From positions 29,749 through 93,748 of the forward strand of contig CAZAIB010000009.1 of NCBI GenBank assembly GCA_964485095.1: a stretch of DNA of 64,000 nucleotides. Direction: 5' to 3'. A model generated the notes under the pieces. It was not told the origin of the DNA and ran no database searches. It saw only the letters and a list, made by a program, of their open reading frames with translations. Below are positions 17,687-27,320 of this stretch, in pieces. The DNA comes from CAYNWT01 sp964485095 (GTDB lineage: Bacteria > Planctomycetota > Planctomycetia > Planctomycetales > Planctomycetaceae). Within the stretch, counting starts at the first letter, position 1. Each line of letters opens with the position of its first letter. A program made the position numbers and the translations under genes.

Positions 17687-19888
17687 CTATTTCTTAGCCT
17701 TTGATGTTGCGGGAGGTTCTTCATCCTTCCGGTCCGCCATCGGTGTTGGTACCCACACAAACTTCACAACAAACTGCCACTCAGTAACCGTTCGAGTTTC
17801 GACTCGGTCAATGTTGATCTTGCTCCCGTCGAGGCGACCAATGCTTGAACCGGCGCCTGAATCAGACTGGCCAAAGCCACCGGCCGAACTCGATTCATCT
17901 TCATCACCAATCGAGCCAGCTCCGGTTCCTCCACCCCCTCCGCCGCCGCCGCCGCCACCGAAGCTGGCAGCACGCCCATTCCCGCCGGAGAACGGAGAAC
18001 CGCCGTTTCGTGTTGACGAACCAGCACTATTCGGATCGAAAGGAACTTCGTTGTCAACAGCCTCATAAAGCAGGGCGTGAGTGATACCCAACTTGCGGAC
18101 TGGAATTACCTTACCGTCGCGTTCAATTTCCCACTTCTGCAGGTTCTGGACGAACTGCCGGTTGATGAACTCACGGTCTGAATTTGTCAGGTCACTCTTA
18201 TCTGAATCGCGATCGTCCCGATAGTGGTAACCCATCAACGTGAAGACATAGCCACTACCAGTTGGCTCTGTCTCCTGATCGCGTTGCAGCATGAAGTTGC
18301 CAATGTTGTCGCTTACTTTAGCTCCTGCCGTTGTCGTTTCGGTTGGCAGTTCTTTCCACCAACCTTTCAGGTCACTGATCTTCTCAGCAGTGATGCTGGT
18401 CAGCTTCAGGCGATTCTTGACCGTCGGGTCAGTCTCATCGTTTTGTTCTTCGTTGAGATCGCGTGGCTGAGCCTCGTTGATTGCTTTGTAGACTTCAGCC
18501 CAGAATTCTCGTCGCTCAAGAAGACCAGTCAGCCCCAGGCCGTCTTCCTTAATTTTGCCGTGAGACGTTACTTCTTCTTCATAGTTTCTCGTGTTGTCTG
18601 AAACCTTACCTGAAAGGGTCTTAACCGCGGCGTGCCCCTTCTCGAACTTCTCTTTGCTAACAGAGTTCAAAACCATCGCGTTGCCAACTGCCGACAGCGA
18701 GAACGCAGCCAACAAACCGGCCGCTCCGGCAATCGCCCATGGCTTCTTGCGACGGATGGTTCGTTCCATCGCAATTTCGGGTGGCAACAACGACGTCTTG
18801 ATTCGCGTGACGTCAATCCCCTGCAGTGCCAGTCCATAAGGAACCGCAAAGCTCATGACGTTGTCCTGGAACAGCGACGAGTTCAAAACACTGTCGCCAA
18901 CAAGACCGTTGTAATTTTCAACGCGTTCGACTTCGTACTGCAGGTTCTGCTGCAGGAACTTCTGCAAACCAGCCAGCTTGAACCCGTTACCAACCCCAAG
19001 CACCTTTGAGATAGACGCTTCTCGGTTCACACTGGAGAAGTAACCGATCGAACGCTGAATCTCAGAAACATAATCATTGAAGACCGGTCGCAATGCCTGG
19101 AACACTGCTCGCGGGTCAGGTGAACGCGTGGCGTTGCACTTGAGGTGTTCGGCCTTCGCGAACGTCAGCTTCATTTCCTTGGTCAACGCTCGCGTGAAGT
19201 GGTTCCCGCCGATCGGCACGTTACGGATCCAGATACTGCGTCCGTTTGAAACCAACAACGTTGTATTGTCAGCACCCATGTCAATCAGGATTGAGTGCGA
19301 ACCGTTCTCCGCCGGGTCACCATGATCTGTGCGATGCCCAAAGACGTCGTAACTTAGAAAGTTGTACAACGCCAGCGGCGCGGTCTGGACGATTTCGACT
19401 TCCTGACTCGCGTCGATGAACGGCTGCATTTGAGCCAACACCTGTTCGCGCTTCATTGCAAACAGACCGACTTCGGCTTCCAGCATGAAGCCACTCTCTT
19501 CAACACCACCGCCCAATGGTTGGTAGTCCCAAATCACATCGTCCAGGTCGAACGGAATTTGCTGGCGAGCTTCGTACTTGACGATCTCCGCAACCTTGCT
19601 GGATTCAACAGGCGGCAGCTTGATGAACTTCGCCAGCGACGTTTGACCTGGTACGGCGATAACAAGCTTGTCACCCTTCACCGTGTTGCGAGAGAGAAAC
19701 GTCTCAAGCGCGGCGGGAATGAGTTCTTCAGGGATCGCGTCTGGCTGACTCAGAATTTTTGGGTGTGGGACATAATCGAAAGCGACAGCAACCGCTTGCT
19801 TGGCCGCTTCGGCATAACGCAGCTTGATTGCTTTCAAGCCCGCCTGACCAATATCGATACCCCACGCAGTCTGAATTTTTTCAGCCAT
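17687..19888 (-). CDS. pilM: PilM-type actin-like ATPase fused to a membrane/periplasmic PilN-like domain
   Basis: 733 aa. Residues 1 to about 345 match type IV pilus assembly protein PilM: AWGIDIGQAGLKAIKL (phosphate 1 loop), YEARQQIPFDLDDVIWDY, ILIDMGADNTTLLV (second phosphate loop), and VLGVGNGFKLAGLQKFL. PilM is a cytoplasmic FtsA-like ATPase that binds the PilN N-terminus. Here a transmembrane helix follows at about 380-405 (WAIAGAAGLLAAFSLSAVG). An extracytoplasmic region of about 320 residues comes next with a Gly-rich block holding SIGDEDESSSAGGFG and an ending VTEWQFVVKFVWVP. So PilM and a PilN-like part seem fused, which is unusual. It leads the operon of three minus-strand genes. 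ATG 19888 starts right at the conserved AWGIDIG region. Confidence 0.88.
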   Translation of the reverse strand: MAEKIQTAWGIDIGQAGLKAIKLRYAEAAKQAVAVAFDYVPHPKILSQPDAIPEELIPAALETFLSRNTVKGDKLVIAVPGQTSLAKFIKLPPVESSKVAEIVKYEARQQIPFDLDDVIWDYQPLGGGVEESGFMLEAEVGLFAMKREQVLAQMQPFIDASQEVEIVQTAPLALYNFLSYDVFGHRTDHGDPAENGSHSILIDMGADNTTLLVSNGRSIWIRNVPIGGNHFTRALTKEMKLTFAKAEHLKCNATRSPDPRAVFQALRPVFNDYVSEIQRSIGYFSSVNREASISKVLGVGNGFKLAGLQKFLQQNLQYEVERVENYNGLVGDSVLNSSLFQDNVMSFAVPYGLALQGIDVTRIKTSLLPPEIAMERTIRRKKPWAIAGAAGLLAAFSLSAVGNAMVLNSVSKEKFEKGHAAVKTLSGKVSDNTRNYEEEVTSHGKIKEDGLGLTGLLERREFWAEVYKAINEAQPRDLNEEQNDETDPTVKNRLKLTSITAEKISDLKGWWKELPTETTTAGAKVSDNIGNFMLQRDQETEPTGSGYVFTLMGYHYRDDRDSDKSDLTNSDREFINRQFVQNLQKWEIERDGKVIPVRKLGITHALLYEAVDNEVPFDPNSAGSSTRNGGSPFSGGNGRAASFGGGGGGGGGGGTGAGSIGDEDESSSAGGFGQSDSGAGSSIGRLDGSKINIDRVETRTVTEWQFVVKFVWVPTPMADRKDEEPPATSKAKK

Positions 19889-20344
19889 GCGTTCGACCTT
19901 CTTCTACTCTTGGATGAGTCGCCAGAGAACACGCTGAATCACGCGCCCTCTTGTTCGCGAATGCGATTGTAAGATATGCACAGAATGCCTGCAGATTGCT
20001 CTAAATCCAAGCTACCACAGGGTTTTCCGTTCCGTCAACTAAAATCAAACGTCCCTGACTTACCTGGTCGACTTCCTGTCACCTATCCCTCATGATGCCA
20101 TCGACGCTTCAGACAGCAAGTGTCACCACATCCTTTCTCGAATTGGCGTGAAGCAATTTGTGAACGATGCGAAAAGCAGTCAGGAAGGCGTGGTAGAAGA
20201 GTCCGACTTGCCCGCTGTTTCAGCTTTTGACACCCTTCCAAGCCCAATCTTTGACGACACTGGCAGGCCGGAAGTTCCGCTTCTGGATTGAATTTTTCCG
20301 CCGAACCGACTCAATCGCCCCATCCGGCTGACGTAACTGCATAA
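19889..20344. other. Divergent intergenic region, 456 bp
   Basis: This separates the PilM-led operon (minus) from the GH38-like gene (plus) and must hold promoters for both. I see no convincing -35/-10 pair. One frame stays open from 20043 to a TGA at 20289-20291 but has no ATG, and its first GTG is late. I do not call it as a gene. Confidence 0.5.
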
Positions 20345-23122
20345 ATGACAATGGGATACAGCAAGACTGTCATTATTCTTCCAGGCTACGGTCTGGACAA
20401 TTTGCCGTACGACATTGATGACCAACAGGCCACAGGGTTGCTGAATGCCTTCGCTATTGCGTGCCATCCCACACTGTTGGCCCAAAGCGATGGCATGCCT
20501 TCGTGGTCCAGCTGCGACGAACACGCCGACATCGATCCCGGAACCCTGTTCATAATACCACCCATTAGCGAAGACAATCTGTACGGCAATTGGGTCAACA
20601 GCGGCGAACCAACCTCCGGTGTCATTCGAGGCATCGGCGAACGGGAAGAGCTCGCCGCCGCTGTCCTGGCCGAAATCGGAGCCAGCGCAGAAGGCCTGGA
20701 TACCGATTTGGTCGCTGACTGCATGGCCATCGGGATCGCTCACGCGCTGATGGAACTGCTGACACAGCAGATGCACTACTTCACCAACATCGACGCTGAA
20801 GTGCTGGGCCAGAACACAATCGCTGCTGCCAAAGCGATCGTTGCCGGTAACTCCACAGATGCAAAAGCCAAACTCACAGTCGCCTACGAAGTCCTGGTCG
20901 AAGCGCGCGAACGGTTCTATCCGGTTGACTGCTTCCTAGTCGATCTCTGCCTGCTAAGCGCCGAACAAGCGAACCAACATCTTGTTCAAACCCTGAATAC
21001 TCCCACGCCAATTAATCTCCTGATCGAAGGTCAGGAACTCGACAACCTCGACGCAAACACCATTGCCGCAATTCACGAAGGGCTGGCAACAGAGACTCCA
21101 GACCAGGAACCGCGCGTTGCCGTGTTGGGGGGCGAACACACCAACGTCGCCGCACCGCTGGTTCCGCTTGCCGACTGGCTAAGAGATTTTCAGGCGGGCA
21201 TGGAAGGCTTTGGAGCCCGGTTGGGCGAACTGCCAACAGCGTGGGCTCGAAAACGGTTCGGGTTCTCAACTCTGCTGCCACAGGTGCTCAAGAGCTTCGG
21301 GTTTGAATCCGCACTGCACTTCGCGTTGGACGATGGAACCTTCCCGGATGCCGAACACAGCAAACTAAGCTGGGAAGGTTCAGACGGAACACAAATCGAC
21401 GCGATGACTCGCATCCCAATCGCCATCGAAAGCGCGGCGGCATTTCTGCAGTTGCCGCAGCGAATCGCTGAATCGATGCAGGACGACATGGTCGCCGCCA
21501 TCCTGTTCGCGCGATGGCCGGATGTGAAAACGCCGTGGCTTTCTGACTTCCAACGCATCCACAATTACGGTGACGTGTTTGGCCGGTTCGTGACGCTCAA
21601 CGAATTTGCCGCTGACTCCGGCGAATCAGGCAACCAGTCGCAGTTTGAAGCTCGCGAGTACCTCAGCCCGTTTCTCATCCAAGGCTCTGCGCTCGGCCAG
21701 AAACGTCCGATCAGCCGCTTCACCCAGGCCCACCAACAACGCGCGCGGCTTGATGCGGCTATCGCTTGCAGAACAATTACCCGTCTCATTCGAAACACAA
21801 ACGAACTCGACCACGCCCGCGCCAAGCTAGAACAGTCGCTGGTTGCCACCGACGAACAGCAGCCCATCTCGGACGACGGAACCGCGGCGCTGACTGACTT
21901 TACTCGCGAGTCCATCGCGGATCTGGCGAAAGTTTGTGGAGCCGACACCAGTAGCAACGCCGGGTTGTTCGTGTTCAATCCCCTGTCGTTCGCTCGGCGG
22001 GTTGATGTTGAGTTGCCAAACAACGCAGGCACCGCCGTTGCCGAACTACCGGCTCTTGGTTTTGCGTGGGTCGATTCGCCCAGCCAGCCGGAGACACCGT
22101 CCAGGGTTCCGCTGGCAACGAAGTCATTGCTGCACAACGGTTTGTTTGAGGTTCATATCAGCCAGGAAACCGGCGGCATCTCGACCATCAAGGGATTTGC
22201 TCGCAGTCCGAACCGACTGAGCCAACAGATCGCGTTCCGATTTGAGAACCCTGTCCAGGCGGGAGCTGACGAAGACGGCGATCCGATTCGTACTTCTTAT
22301 TCGACTCAGAATTGCACCAACATCCAGGTCACCCGCTGCGACGCTTTGGTTGGCGAGATTGAAGCGAGGGGAACCATTCTCGATCCGCGTGACCAATCGC
22401 GGATGGCAAACTTCAAGCAGGTCGTTCGCGTGGTGCACGGTTCTCCCTTCGTCGAAGTCGACATCGAACTAAGCGATCTGGACCACTTCCCCGAAGGCAA
22501 CCCGTGGCTCTGTTACTACGGATGCCGATTCGCCTGGAACGACTCGGCAGCGGCACTGACGCGGTCTGTCTTTGGCCAGGCACACGGGTTCTCCGGCGAA
22601 CGGTTTGAAAGCCCCCACTATCTGGAAATCGCGTCCGATGATCTTCGCACGACGATCATCAACCATGGGATGCCGTTCTATCGCAAGACCGACATGCGGA
22701 TGGCCGACAGCATCATGATTGTCGAAAGCGAAGACGAACGCCGATTCCGATTCACCATCGCAATCGACCAGCCGTACCCACAGCAAGCCGCACTGAACGC
22801 AATGACGCCACCGCTCACGGTTCCCACAGGCAAACCGGCAGCCGGCCCGTCCGGTTGGTTCGCTCGGCTAAGTGTGAAGAACGTTGTGATTACCGAGTAC
22901 CCTGATTCGACAAGACCGGACACGGCGACCCAAACCTTCCGCTTCATGGAAACCGAAGGCCGCGCGGTCAACGCGAAGTTCGCGTGCTTCAAACCGGCCA
23001 CAGCCGCGCGGAAAGTCGATTTCCAGGGCAACGAAGTTCAGCAACTGGTCGTCGAACCAGATGGCTCTGTTACCATCGACTTCAGGAAGTACGAACTTTG
23101 CGACGTGCAAATCGACTTCTAA
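20345..23122 (+). CDS. Large GH38-like (alpha-mannosidase-fold) protein with diverged catalytic half
   Basis: 925 aa without an obvious signal peptide, so probably cytoplasmic. The C-terminal half has the marks of the GH38 beta-sandwich region: GLFVFNPLSFARRVDVELP, then LLHNGLFEVHISQETGGIS. VEVDIELSDLDHFPEGNPW and a C-terminal FRKYELCDVQIDF follow. In GH38 enzymes the N-terminal barrel carries the zinc and the nucleophile Asp in a WxxDxFG-type motif. I do not see that motif here. Instead the N-terminus starts VIILPGYGLDNLPYDIDD. It may therefore be a distant or catalytically altered member. cmk follows on the same strand after 60 bp. Substrate unknown. Confidence 0.7.
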   Translation: MTMGYSKTVIILPGYGLDNLPYDIDDQQATGLLNAFAIACHPTLLAQSDGMPSWSSCDEHADIDPGTLFIIPPISEDNLYGNWVNSGEPTSGVIRGIGEREELAAAVLAEIGASAEGLDTDLVADCMAIGIAHALMELLTQQMHYFTNIDAEVLGQNTIAAAKAIVAGNSTDAKAKLTVAYEVLVEARERFYPVDCFLVDLCLLSAEQANQHLVQTLNTPTPINLLIEGQELDNLDANTIAAIHEGLATETPDQEPRVAVLGGEHTNVAAPLVPLADWLRDFQAGMEGFGARLGELPTAWARKRFGFSTLLPQVLKSFGFESALHFALDDGTFPDAEHSKLSWEGSDGTQIDAMTRIPIAIESAAAFLQLPQRIAESMQDDMVAAILFARWPDVKTPWLSDFQRIHNYGDVFGRFVTLNEFAADSGESGNQSQFEAREYLSPFLIQGSALGQKRPISRFTQAHQQRARLDAAIACRTITRLIRNTNELDHARAKLEQSLVATDEQQPISDDGTAALTDFTRESIADLAKVCGADTSSNAGLFVFNPLSFARRVDVELPNNAGTAVAELPALGFAWVDSPSQPETPSRVPLATKSLLHNGLFEVHISQETGGISTIKGFARSPNRLSQQIAFRFENPVQAGADEDGDPIRTSYSTQNCTNIQVTRCDALVGEIEARGTILDPRDQSRMANFKQVVRVVHGSPFVEVDIELSDLDHFPEGNPWLCYYGCRFAWNDSAAALTRSVFGQAHGFSGERFESPHYLEIASDDLRTTIINHGMPFYRKTDMRMADSIMIVESEDERRFRFTIAIDQPYPQQAALNAMTPPLTVPTGKPAAGPSGWFARLSVKNVVITEYPDSTRPDTATQTFRFMETEGRAVNAKFACFKPATAARKVDFQGNEVQQLVVEPDGSVTIDFRKYELCDVQIDF

Positions 23123-23182
23123 GTCCTCGCGCCTGAGTTCGCTCGAAAACACCTTTGCCGCCAGTCATTCTGGTTACGCCAC

Positions 23183-23827
23183 ATGATCATCACCATTGAC
23201 GGCCCCGCCGGAGCCGGAAAAAGCACCATCGCTCGACTGCTGGCCGAACGACTGGGTTTCGAACTCCTCGATACGGGCGCGATGTACCGCAGTGTGGCCT
23301 GGTCCTGCCTGCGAAAAAACGTCGACATGAAGCAGCGAGACGAGATCGCACGGGTTGCTCGGGGCGTGACCATTCGGTTCGAAGATCAAGCCGTCTTCGT
23401 TAACGGAATCGATGCAACCAAACAGATTCGCGATCCGGACGTCACCACCATTGCTTCCATCGTGGCCGCGCTGCCGTCGGTTCGCGAACGACTTGTCGAA
23501 CTGCAACGCATGGCTGCTGAGAACCGCAACATCGTGTGCGAAGGCCGTGACCAGGGAACCGTCGTGTTCCCAGGTGCCGATCACAAATTCTTCGTCACCG
23601 CATCATTGGAAGCCAGAGCCAAACGGCGTCAGGCTGAGATGGCCGGGCGTGAGAACCATCAAAGCATCAAAGAAACGCTGGCTCAACTAAAACAACGCGA
23701 CGACCGCGACCGCAACCGCGACATCGCACCGCTGAAACCGGCCGACGACGCCATCGAAGTTGACACATCCGACCTGACAATCGACCAAGCGCTAGAACTG
23801 GTTCTGTCACACTGCGCGAAGGTTTAA
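23183..23827 (+). CDS. cmk: Cytidylate kinase
   Basis: 214 aa P-loop kinase that makes CDP/dCDP from CMP/dCMP with ATP. ITIDGPAGAGKSTIARLLAERLG is the family N-terminus, with the Walker A loop GPAGAGKST at 7-15. LLDTGAMYRSVAW is the CMP-binding segment. IVCEGRDQGTVVFPGADHKFFVTASLEARAKRR contains the conserved GRDxGTVVFP and the lid arginines. Length is close to E. coli Cmk. ATG 23183 fits exactly; no rpsA gene follows, unlike in many bacteria. It converges with the SGNH-DUF1080 gene 30 bp further on. Confidence 0.95.
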   Translation: MIITIDGPAGAGKSTIARLLAERLGFELLDTGAMYRSVAWSCLRKNVDMKQRDEIARVARGVTIRFEDQAVFVNGIDATKQIRDPDVTTIASIVAALPSVRERLVELQRMAAENRNIVCEGRDQGTVVFPGADHKFFVTASLEARAKRRQAEMAGRENHQSIKETLAQLKQRDDRDRNRDIAPLKPADDAIEVDTSDLTIDQALELVLSHCAKV

Positions 23828-23857
23828 GCCAGCGGTTAGTTGGTTACTTGCCTGGCG

Positions 23858-25291
23858 TCACTGACCGTCAGCAGACAGTTCCTCCAACGGTGCAATCATC
23901 AGGTTGCGGAACTCAACTTCGGCGCCTTCGGCTTGCAGGGCGATTTGGCCGCACACTGAGGTGCAGTTGGTGCCGTGGTTGACCAGGTCTCCGTTTAGCC
24001 ACACCTTCACAGCGTCGTCCACGCATTCGATGGTGTAGGAGTTCCATTCGCCAAGCGGTTTTTCTGAGTCGTCCGTGAGGTTCAAAATGCGACGACCTTT
24101 GCCTTCAACGACGCCCCAGTTTTCTTTTGCTCCACGGCGTTTAACCATATCCGGGACCGTGATGTCTTCCACGATGCACCAGAAGTCGCCCGCGTGTTTG
24201 TGGTTCATCTGAGCTTCGATAGAACGCGGGAACATTTTGTAAAGTTGCCGCGGGGTTGAGGCGTGAACCAGGACGCCGCAGTTGCCCGGCTTGCCTGCGA
24301 AACGGTACTCAAGTGTCAGCCGATAGTCTTTGAACTTCGCGTGTGTGATGAGATGCCCGCGCGGTGAGCCGAGGCTCACAAGTTTGCCGTCGCGAACGGT
24401 GAACGTTGGTTTGATATCCGGGTTCTTGTCGCGATCCGGAATGTCTGAGTACCAACCGTTGAGGTTCTTTCCGTTGAACAGGCTGCGCGGTTCCTTAAGC
24501 GATTCGACCTGCTTCAATGTCATCGCTTTGACCAATGCAGAAGCGGCGTGGTTAGCGACCAGTCGGTTTCCGGCCGCGATCAGGTGCACGCCGTCTCGGG
24601 TCAGGATGCCCTTCTCTTTGTTGTCCGGATTGTGCTGCTTTAGATGTTCGATAAACGCCTTCCGCAAATCACACAGGGTGACTCCGGTGTCCGCGGCGAC
24701 CTTGCGGCTGATGGCTGCGTATTCTTCCAGCATGGGGTCGAGTCCGTTTGAGCCGTCTGTCTTTTCACCAATTGTGCTGGGCGTGCACAACACAACGCCG
24801 GCACCGGTTGCTTCGATACGTGTGATGAGATCACGCAGTCCGGATTCGAACTTATCTTTGGGTGTCCCTTTTCCGCGCTGGCTGTGCCACACATCGTTGA
24901 TGCCGATGTAGATGAAGACCAGCGTTGGTTTCTTCGAGAGGACGTCGCGGTCCAATCGCTTTTGTAAGTTCGGAACCTTGTGACCGCCGATGCCAGCGAA
25001 GACGATCTGCGTGCTGAGTTCTGAACGCTGGTCTGCGAGTGCTTTGGCGATGATCTGGCAATAGCCGCCGGGTCTGGCTCCGCCCTTGGTGATTGAGTCA
25101 CCAAAGAACGCGATCGTGTGGCTGTGTGAAATCGGTGAGGACCAGGCAGTGAGTTCATCGACTCCTGACATCTGCTGGCCGAATACGGTTCCGCTTGAGA
25201 AGTGGCCAAGACCGACGAGTACTGTGGCGGCGATTGCGATTCGATTCACGTGTGACCTGCTATCCCGGGTGCGATGTTTGCGTACAGGCAT
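23858..25291 (-). CDS. Secreted SGNH/GDSL hydrolase fused to a DUF1080 (3-keto-disaccharide hydrolase-like) domain
   Basis: 477 aa. An N-terminal signal peptide (basic start, hydrophobic core about 18-35, then VFGQQ) predicts export. Domain 1 (about 58-265) is an SGNH hydrolase: block I IAFFGDSITKGG with Ser66, GIGGHKV (block II Gly), IYIGINDVW (block III Asn), and DGVHLIAAG with the catalytic Asp and His. Domain 2 (about 275-470) is the DUF1080/LamG-like sandwich: SLFNGKNLNGWY, FKDYRLTLEYRFAG, CGVLVHASTPRQ, and WNSYTIECVDDAVKVWLNG. Acyl esterase plus glycan-directed activity suggests breakdown of acylated polysaccharides outside the cytoplasm. DUF1080 is greatly expanded in planctomycetes. 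The exact substrate is unknown. Confidence 0.9.
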   Translation of the reverse strand: MPVRKHRTRDSRSHVNRIAIAATVLVGLGHFSSGTVFGQQMSGVDELTAWSSPISHSHTIAFFGDSITKGGARPGGYCQIIAKALADQRSELSTQIVFAGIGGHKVPNLQKRLDRDVLSKKPTLVFIYIGINDVWHSQRGKGTPKDKFESGLRDLITRIEATGAGVVLCTPSTIGEKTDGSNGLDPMLEEYAAISRKVAADTGVTLCDLRKAFIEHLKQHNPDNKEKGILTRDGVHLIAAGNRLVANHAASALVKAMTLKQVESLKEPRSLFNGKNLNGWYSDIPDRDKNPDIKPTFTVRDGKLVSLGSPRGHLITHAKFKDYRLTLEYRFAGKPGNCGVLVHASTPRQLYKMFPRSIEAQMNHKHAGDFWCIVEDITVPDMVKRRGAKENWGVVEGKGRRILNLTDDSEKPLGEWNSYTIECVDDAVKVWLNGDLVNHGTNCTSVCGQIALQAEGAEVEFRNLMIAPLEELSADGQ

Positions 25292-25907
25292 TATTGCGGG
25301 GCAGGTGGCCCGTTAGAAAGTCATCCAGTGTCGGTGGCGTGGTGGCTGGATTTTGTGAACGAGCTGATCGTCGCAGTCGTCGGTGATTCAGGGCCGGACC
25401 GTTGGCCGTGGGGTTCCTCGACCCGCTGCCCTGTGGAGTCGACGCAAACTTGCTGCGGCAGGTAGGTTTGAACCACTAATTGACACTAATTAGGCACTAA
25501 TGGATGGCTCTGCATTCGTGTCTGGTCAGGTCCATTGGTGTTCTTTGCAGACGACAGGATTCAGTGCCGCCAACTGTTCAGCACTTGTTGTGACGGCTTA
25601 ACGGTTACCTGTTCATAAGTTGGGTTCAGGCTGGGGGCTATGAACTCTGCTCTGCGGGTTGAGAGACCTGCGGAAAACGTGGGCTATGTTGGAGTGTGGT
25701 GTGTTGCATGTCATTTGGTGGAACAGGTGAACTTGGTAATTCGAGGAAGTGAATTCGGTTTGTTCCGGGTCTGAATCGTTCCAATCGCACCAACCCGTGA
25801 AGTCGTTGCCGGCCATTGTCGAGAGTAAGGAATATCCGGGGTAAGGGAGCGAGTGGCCCGGCCGTCTGGAGTTGGGTAAGCACCGAACTGCTGTGATAGG
25901 TGAACTG
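25292..25907. other. Intergenic region, 616 bp, no convincing gene
   Basis: Between two divergently read genes. It contains a short 10-bp-period repeat (CACTAAT three times at 25474, 25484 and 25495) and otherwise no ORF with good codon use. Promoters for the SGNH and DUF547 genes must lie here, but I cannot point to one. Confidence 0.5.
25471..25502. repeat. Short CACTAAT repeat
   Basis: CACTAAT recurs three times with 10-11 bp spacing, separated by TGA and TAGG. It is the kind of short repeat found scattered in planctomycete intergenic DNA, but only one site is seen in this window. Confidence 0.45.
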
Positions 25908-27011
25908 ATGCGATACATGAAAACTCTGGCCACATTGGGTTTGCTTGCTCTCATATCAGCGGTGCCCGCGCAGGCTCAGTCTTCCTCACGCAACTCGGGT
26001 GGCGGCGGCGGTGGCGGTTCGGTTGCTCCGCCAGCAAGTTCGTTCCCGTCGGCTCCAAGTTCAGGCTTTTCGAACCCAAGCCAGTCGTTCCCGCAACAAT
26101 CTTTCCCACAGCAAACGATGCCGTTCGGGCAGGGGACTGTGTCACCGTCTTTCAATCAGGGCGGCATGCCGATCCAAGGCCAGGGTGCAGCCAGCCAAAA
26201 CGCAGGTGGTTCACCAGGAGTCGGCGCGTCGGAATTGAACGATCAAATCTGGACGCAGCACGATCCGAATTCCACGCGGATGATCGATCATTCGGCGTGG
26301 GACTATTTGCTGTCGCGTTACGTGGTGACTGATGCTCGCGGTGTGAACCGGTTCAACTACCGCGGAATGACGCGTTCTGATTTTGAAGTGCTGTGCGGCT
26401 ACTTGTACACGTTGCAGGCGACGGACACACGGACGCTGAATAAGGCCGAACAGCTTGCCTACTGGTTCAATCTGTACAACGCCACGACGGTTGGGTTTGT
26501 CGTCGCCAAGCGACCGCTTCTGTCTGTGCGTCAGATCAAAACGAAGCCGCTGGACCTGGTTGGTCCGTTCGACGACAAAATCTTGAACGTCATGGGGCGT
26601 TCGCTGTCACTGACTGATGTCGAGAGCGGCATCATCCGGCCGGTGTTCAAGGATCCCAGAATCCACTACGCGCTGAACTGTGCGTCAGTGGGATGTCCAA
26701 ACCTAAGCTGCACCGCCTGGACCTCCGCCAACCTGGACGCTCGACTAAACCGGGCCGCCTACGATTTCATCAACACAGACCGCGCCGTGAAGGTGGGAGT
26801 CTTTGGTGTGAATGCGTCGAAAATTTTCGACTGGTACAAGGCCGACTTCGGTGGCAGCGATCAGGCAGTCATTCAACATATGCGGCAGTACGCGAATCCT
26901 GCGACGCAGCGAAAACTAAGCGGTGTGCGAAAGTTCCATCGGTTCTACTACGACTGGTCACTTAACCAGGCCGGCACCCATTCGAACCTGTACGGAATCT
27001 TGTTGCCGTAG
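25908..27011 (+). CDS. Secreted DUF547-domain protein
   Basis: About 367 aa. I prefer ATG 25908, preceded by AGGTGA about 7 nt upstream; the longest frame would need TTG at 25872. The signal peptide is MRYMKTLATLGLLALIS followed by AVPAQAQ. A Gly/Ser/Pro/Gln-rich linker covers about 25-100. The rest matches DUF547: FNYRGMTRSDFEVLCGYL, then LAYWFNLYNATTVGFV, IHYALNCASVGCPNLS with two conserved cysteines, and ASKIFDWYKADFGG. DUF547 proteins are uncharacterised exported proteins with a papain-like fold suggested for some. No functional partner is evident next to it. Confidence 0.88.
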   Translation: MRYMKTLATLGLLALISAVPAQAQSSSRNSGGGGGGGSVAPPASSFPSAPSSGFSNPSQSFPQQSFPQQTMPFGQGTVSPSFNQGGMPIQGQGAASQNAGGSPGVGASELNDQIWTQHDPNSTRMIDHSAWDYLLSRYVVTDARGVNRFNYRGMTRSDFEVLCGYLYTLQATDTRTLNKAEQLAYWFNLYNATTVGFVVAKRPLLSVRQIKTKPLDLVGPFDDKILNVMGRSLSLTDVESGIIRPVFKDPRIHYALNCASVGCPNLSCTAWTSANLDARLNRAAYDFINTDRAVKVGVFGVNASKIFDWYKADFGGSDQAVIQHMRQYANPATQRKLSGVRKFHRFYYDWSLNQAGTHSNLYGILLP

Positions 27012-27320
27012 TCGCTTCCGAAGGTTCCCATGCTGTTTGGCAGAGCGTTTGCGGGTTTGAGAACACAGGGTGTAGTCACAGGTAAGAATTCCGGCGGCTA
27101 TGCTGTCTGAACTGTACTATGCGTGACAGTCGGTTCTGAAGACGGTCCTTTCGTTTCGGCCGTCACCCCTTTGTCCAGGCAGTTTCAAATCCTGTAGGCC
27201 AGCGAACCACCGGAAAAGTACGGCATGATTGCGTTCTCGAAGGGCAAGCGAATCAGGACTGCATGTGAGTCGAGTCGTGGTTTGTCCTCCTGCTGAACCG
27301 AATCGAATCGAGGGGAACCA
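27012..27320. other. Intergenic region, 309 bp
   Basis: No ORF with coding character and no strong repeat seen. The last bases hold AGGGGAA just before the GTG start of the RND gene. Confidence 0.5.

Noticed and set aside
20043..20291. Open 82-codon frame upstream of the GH38-like gene
   Set aside because: No ATG, only a late GTG, and no recognisable homology or ribosome binding site.
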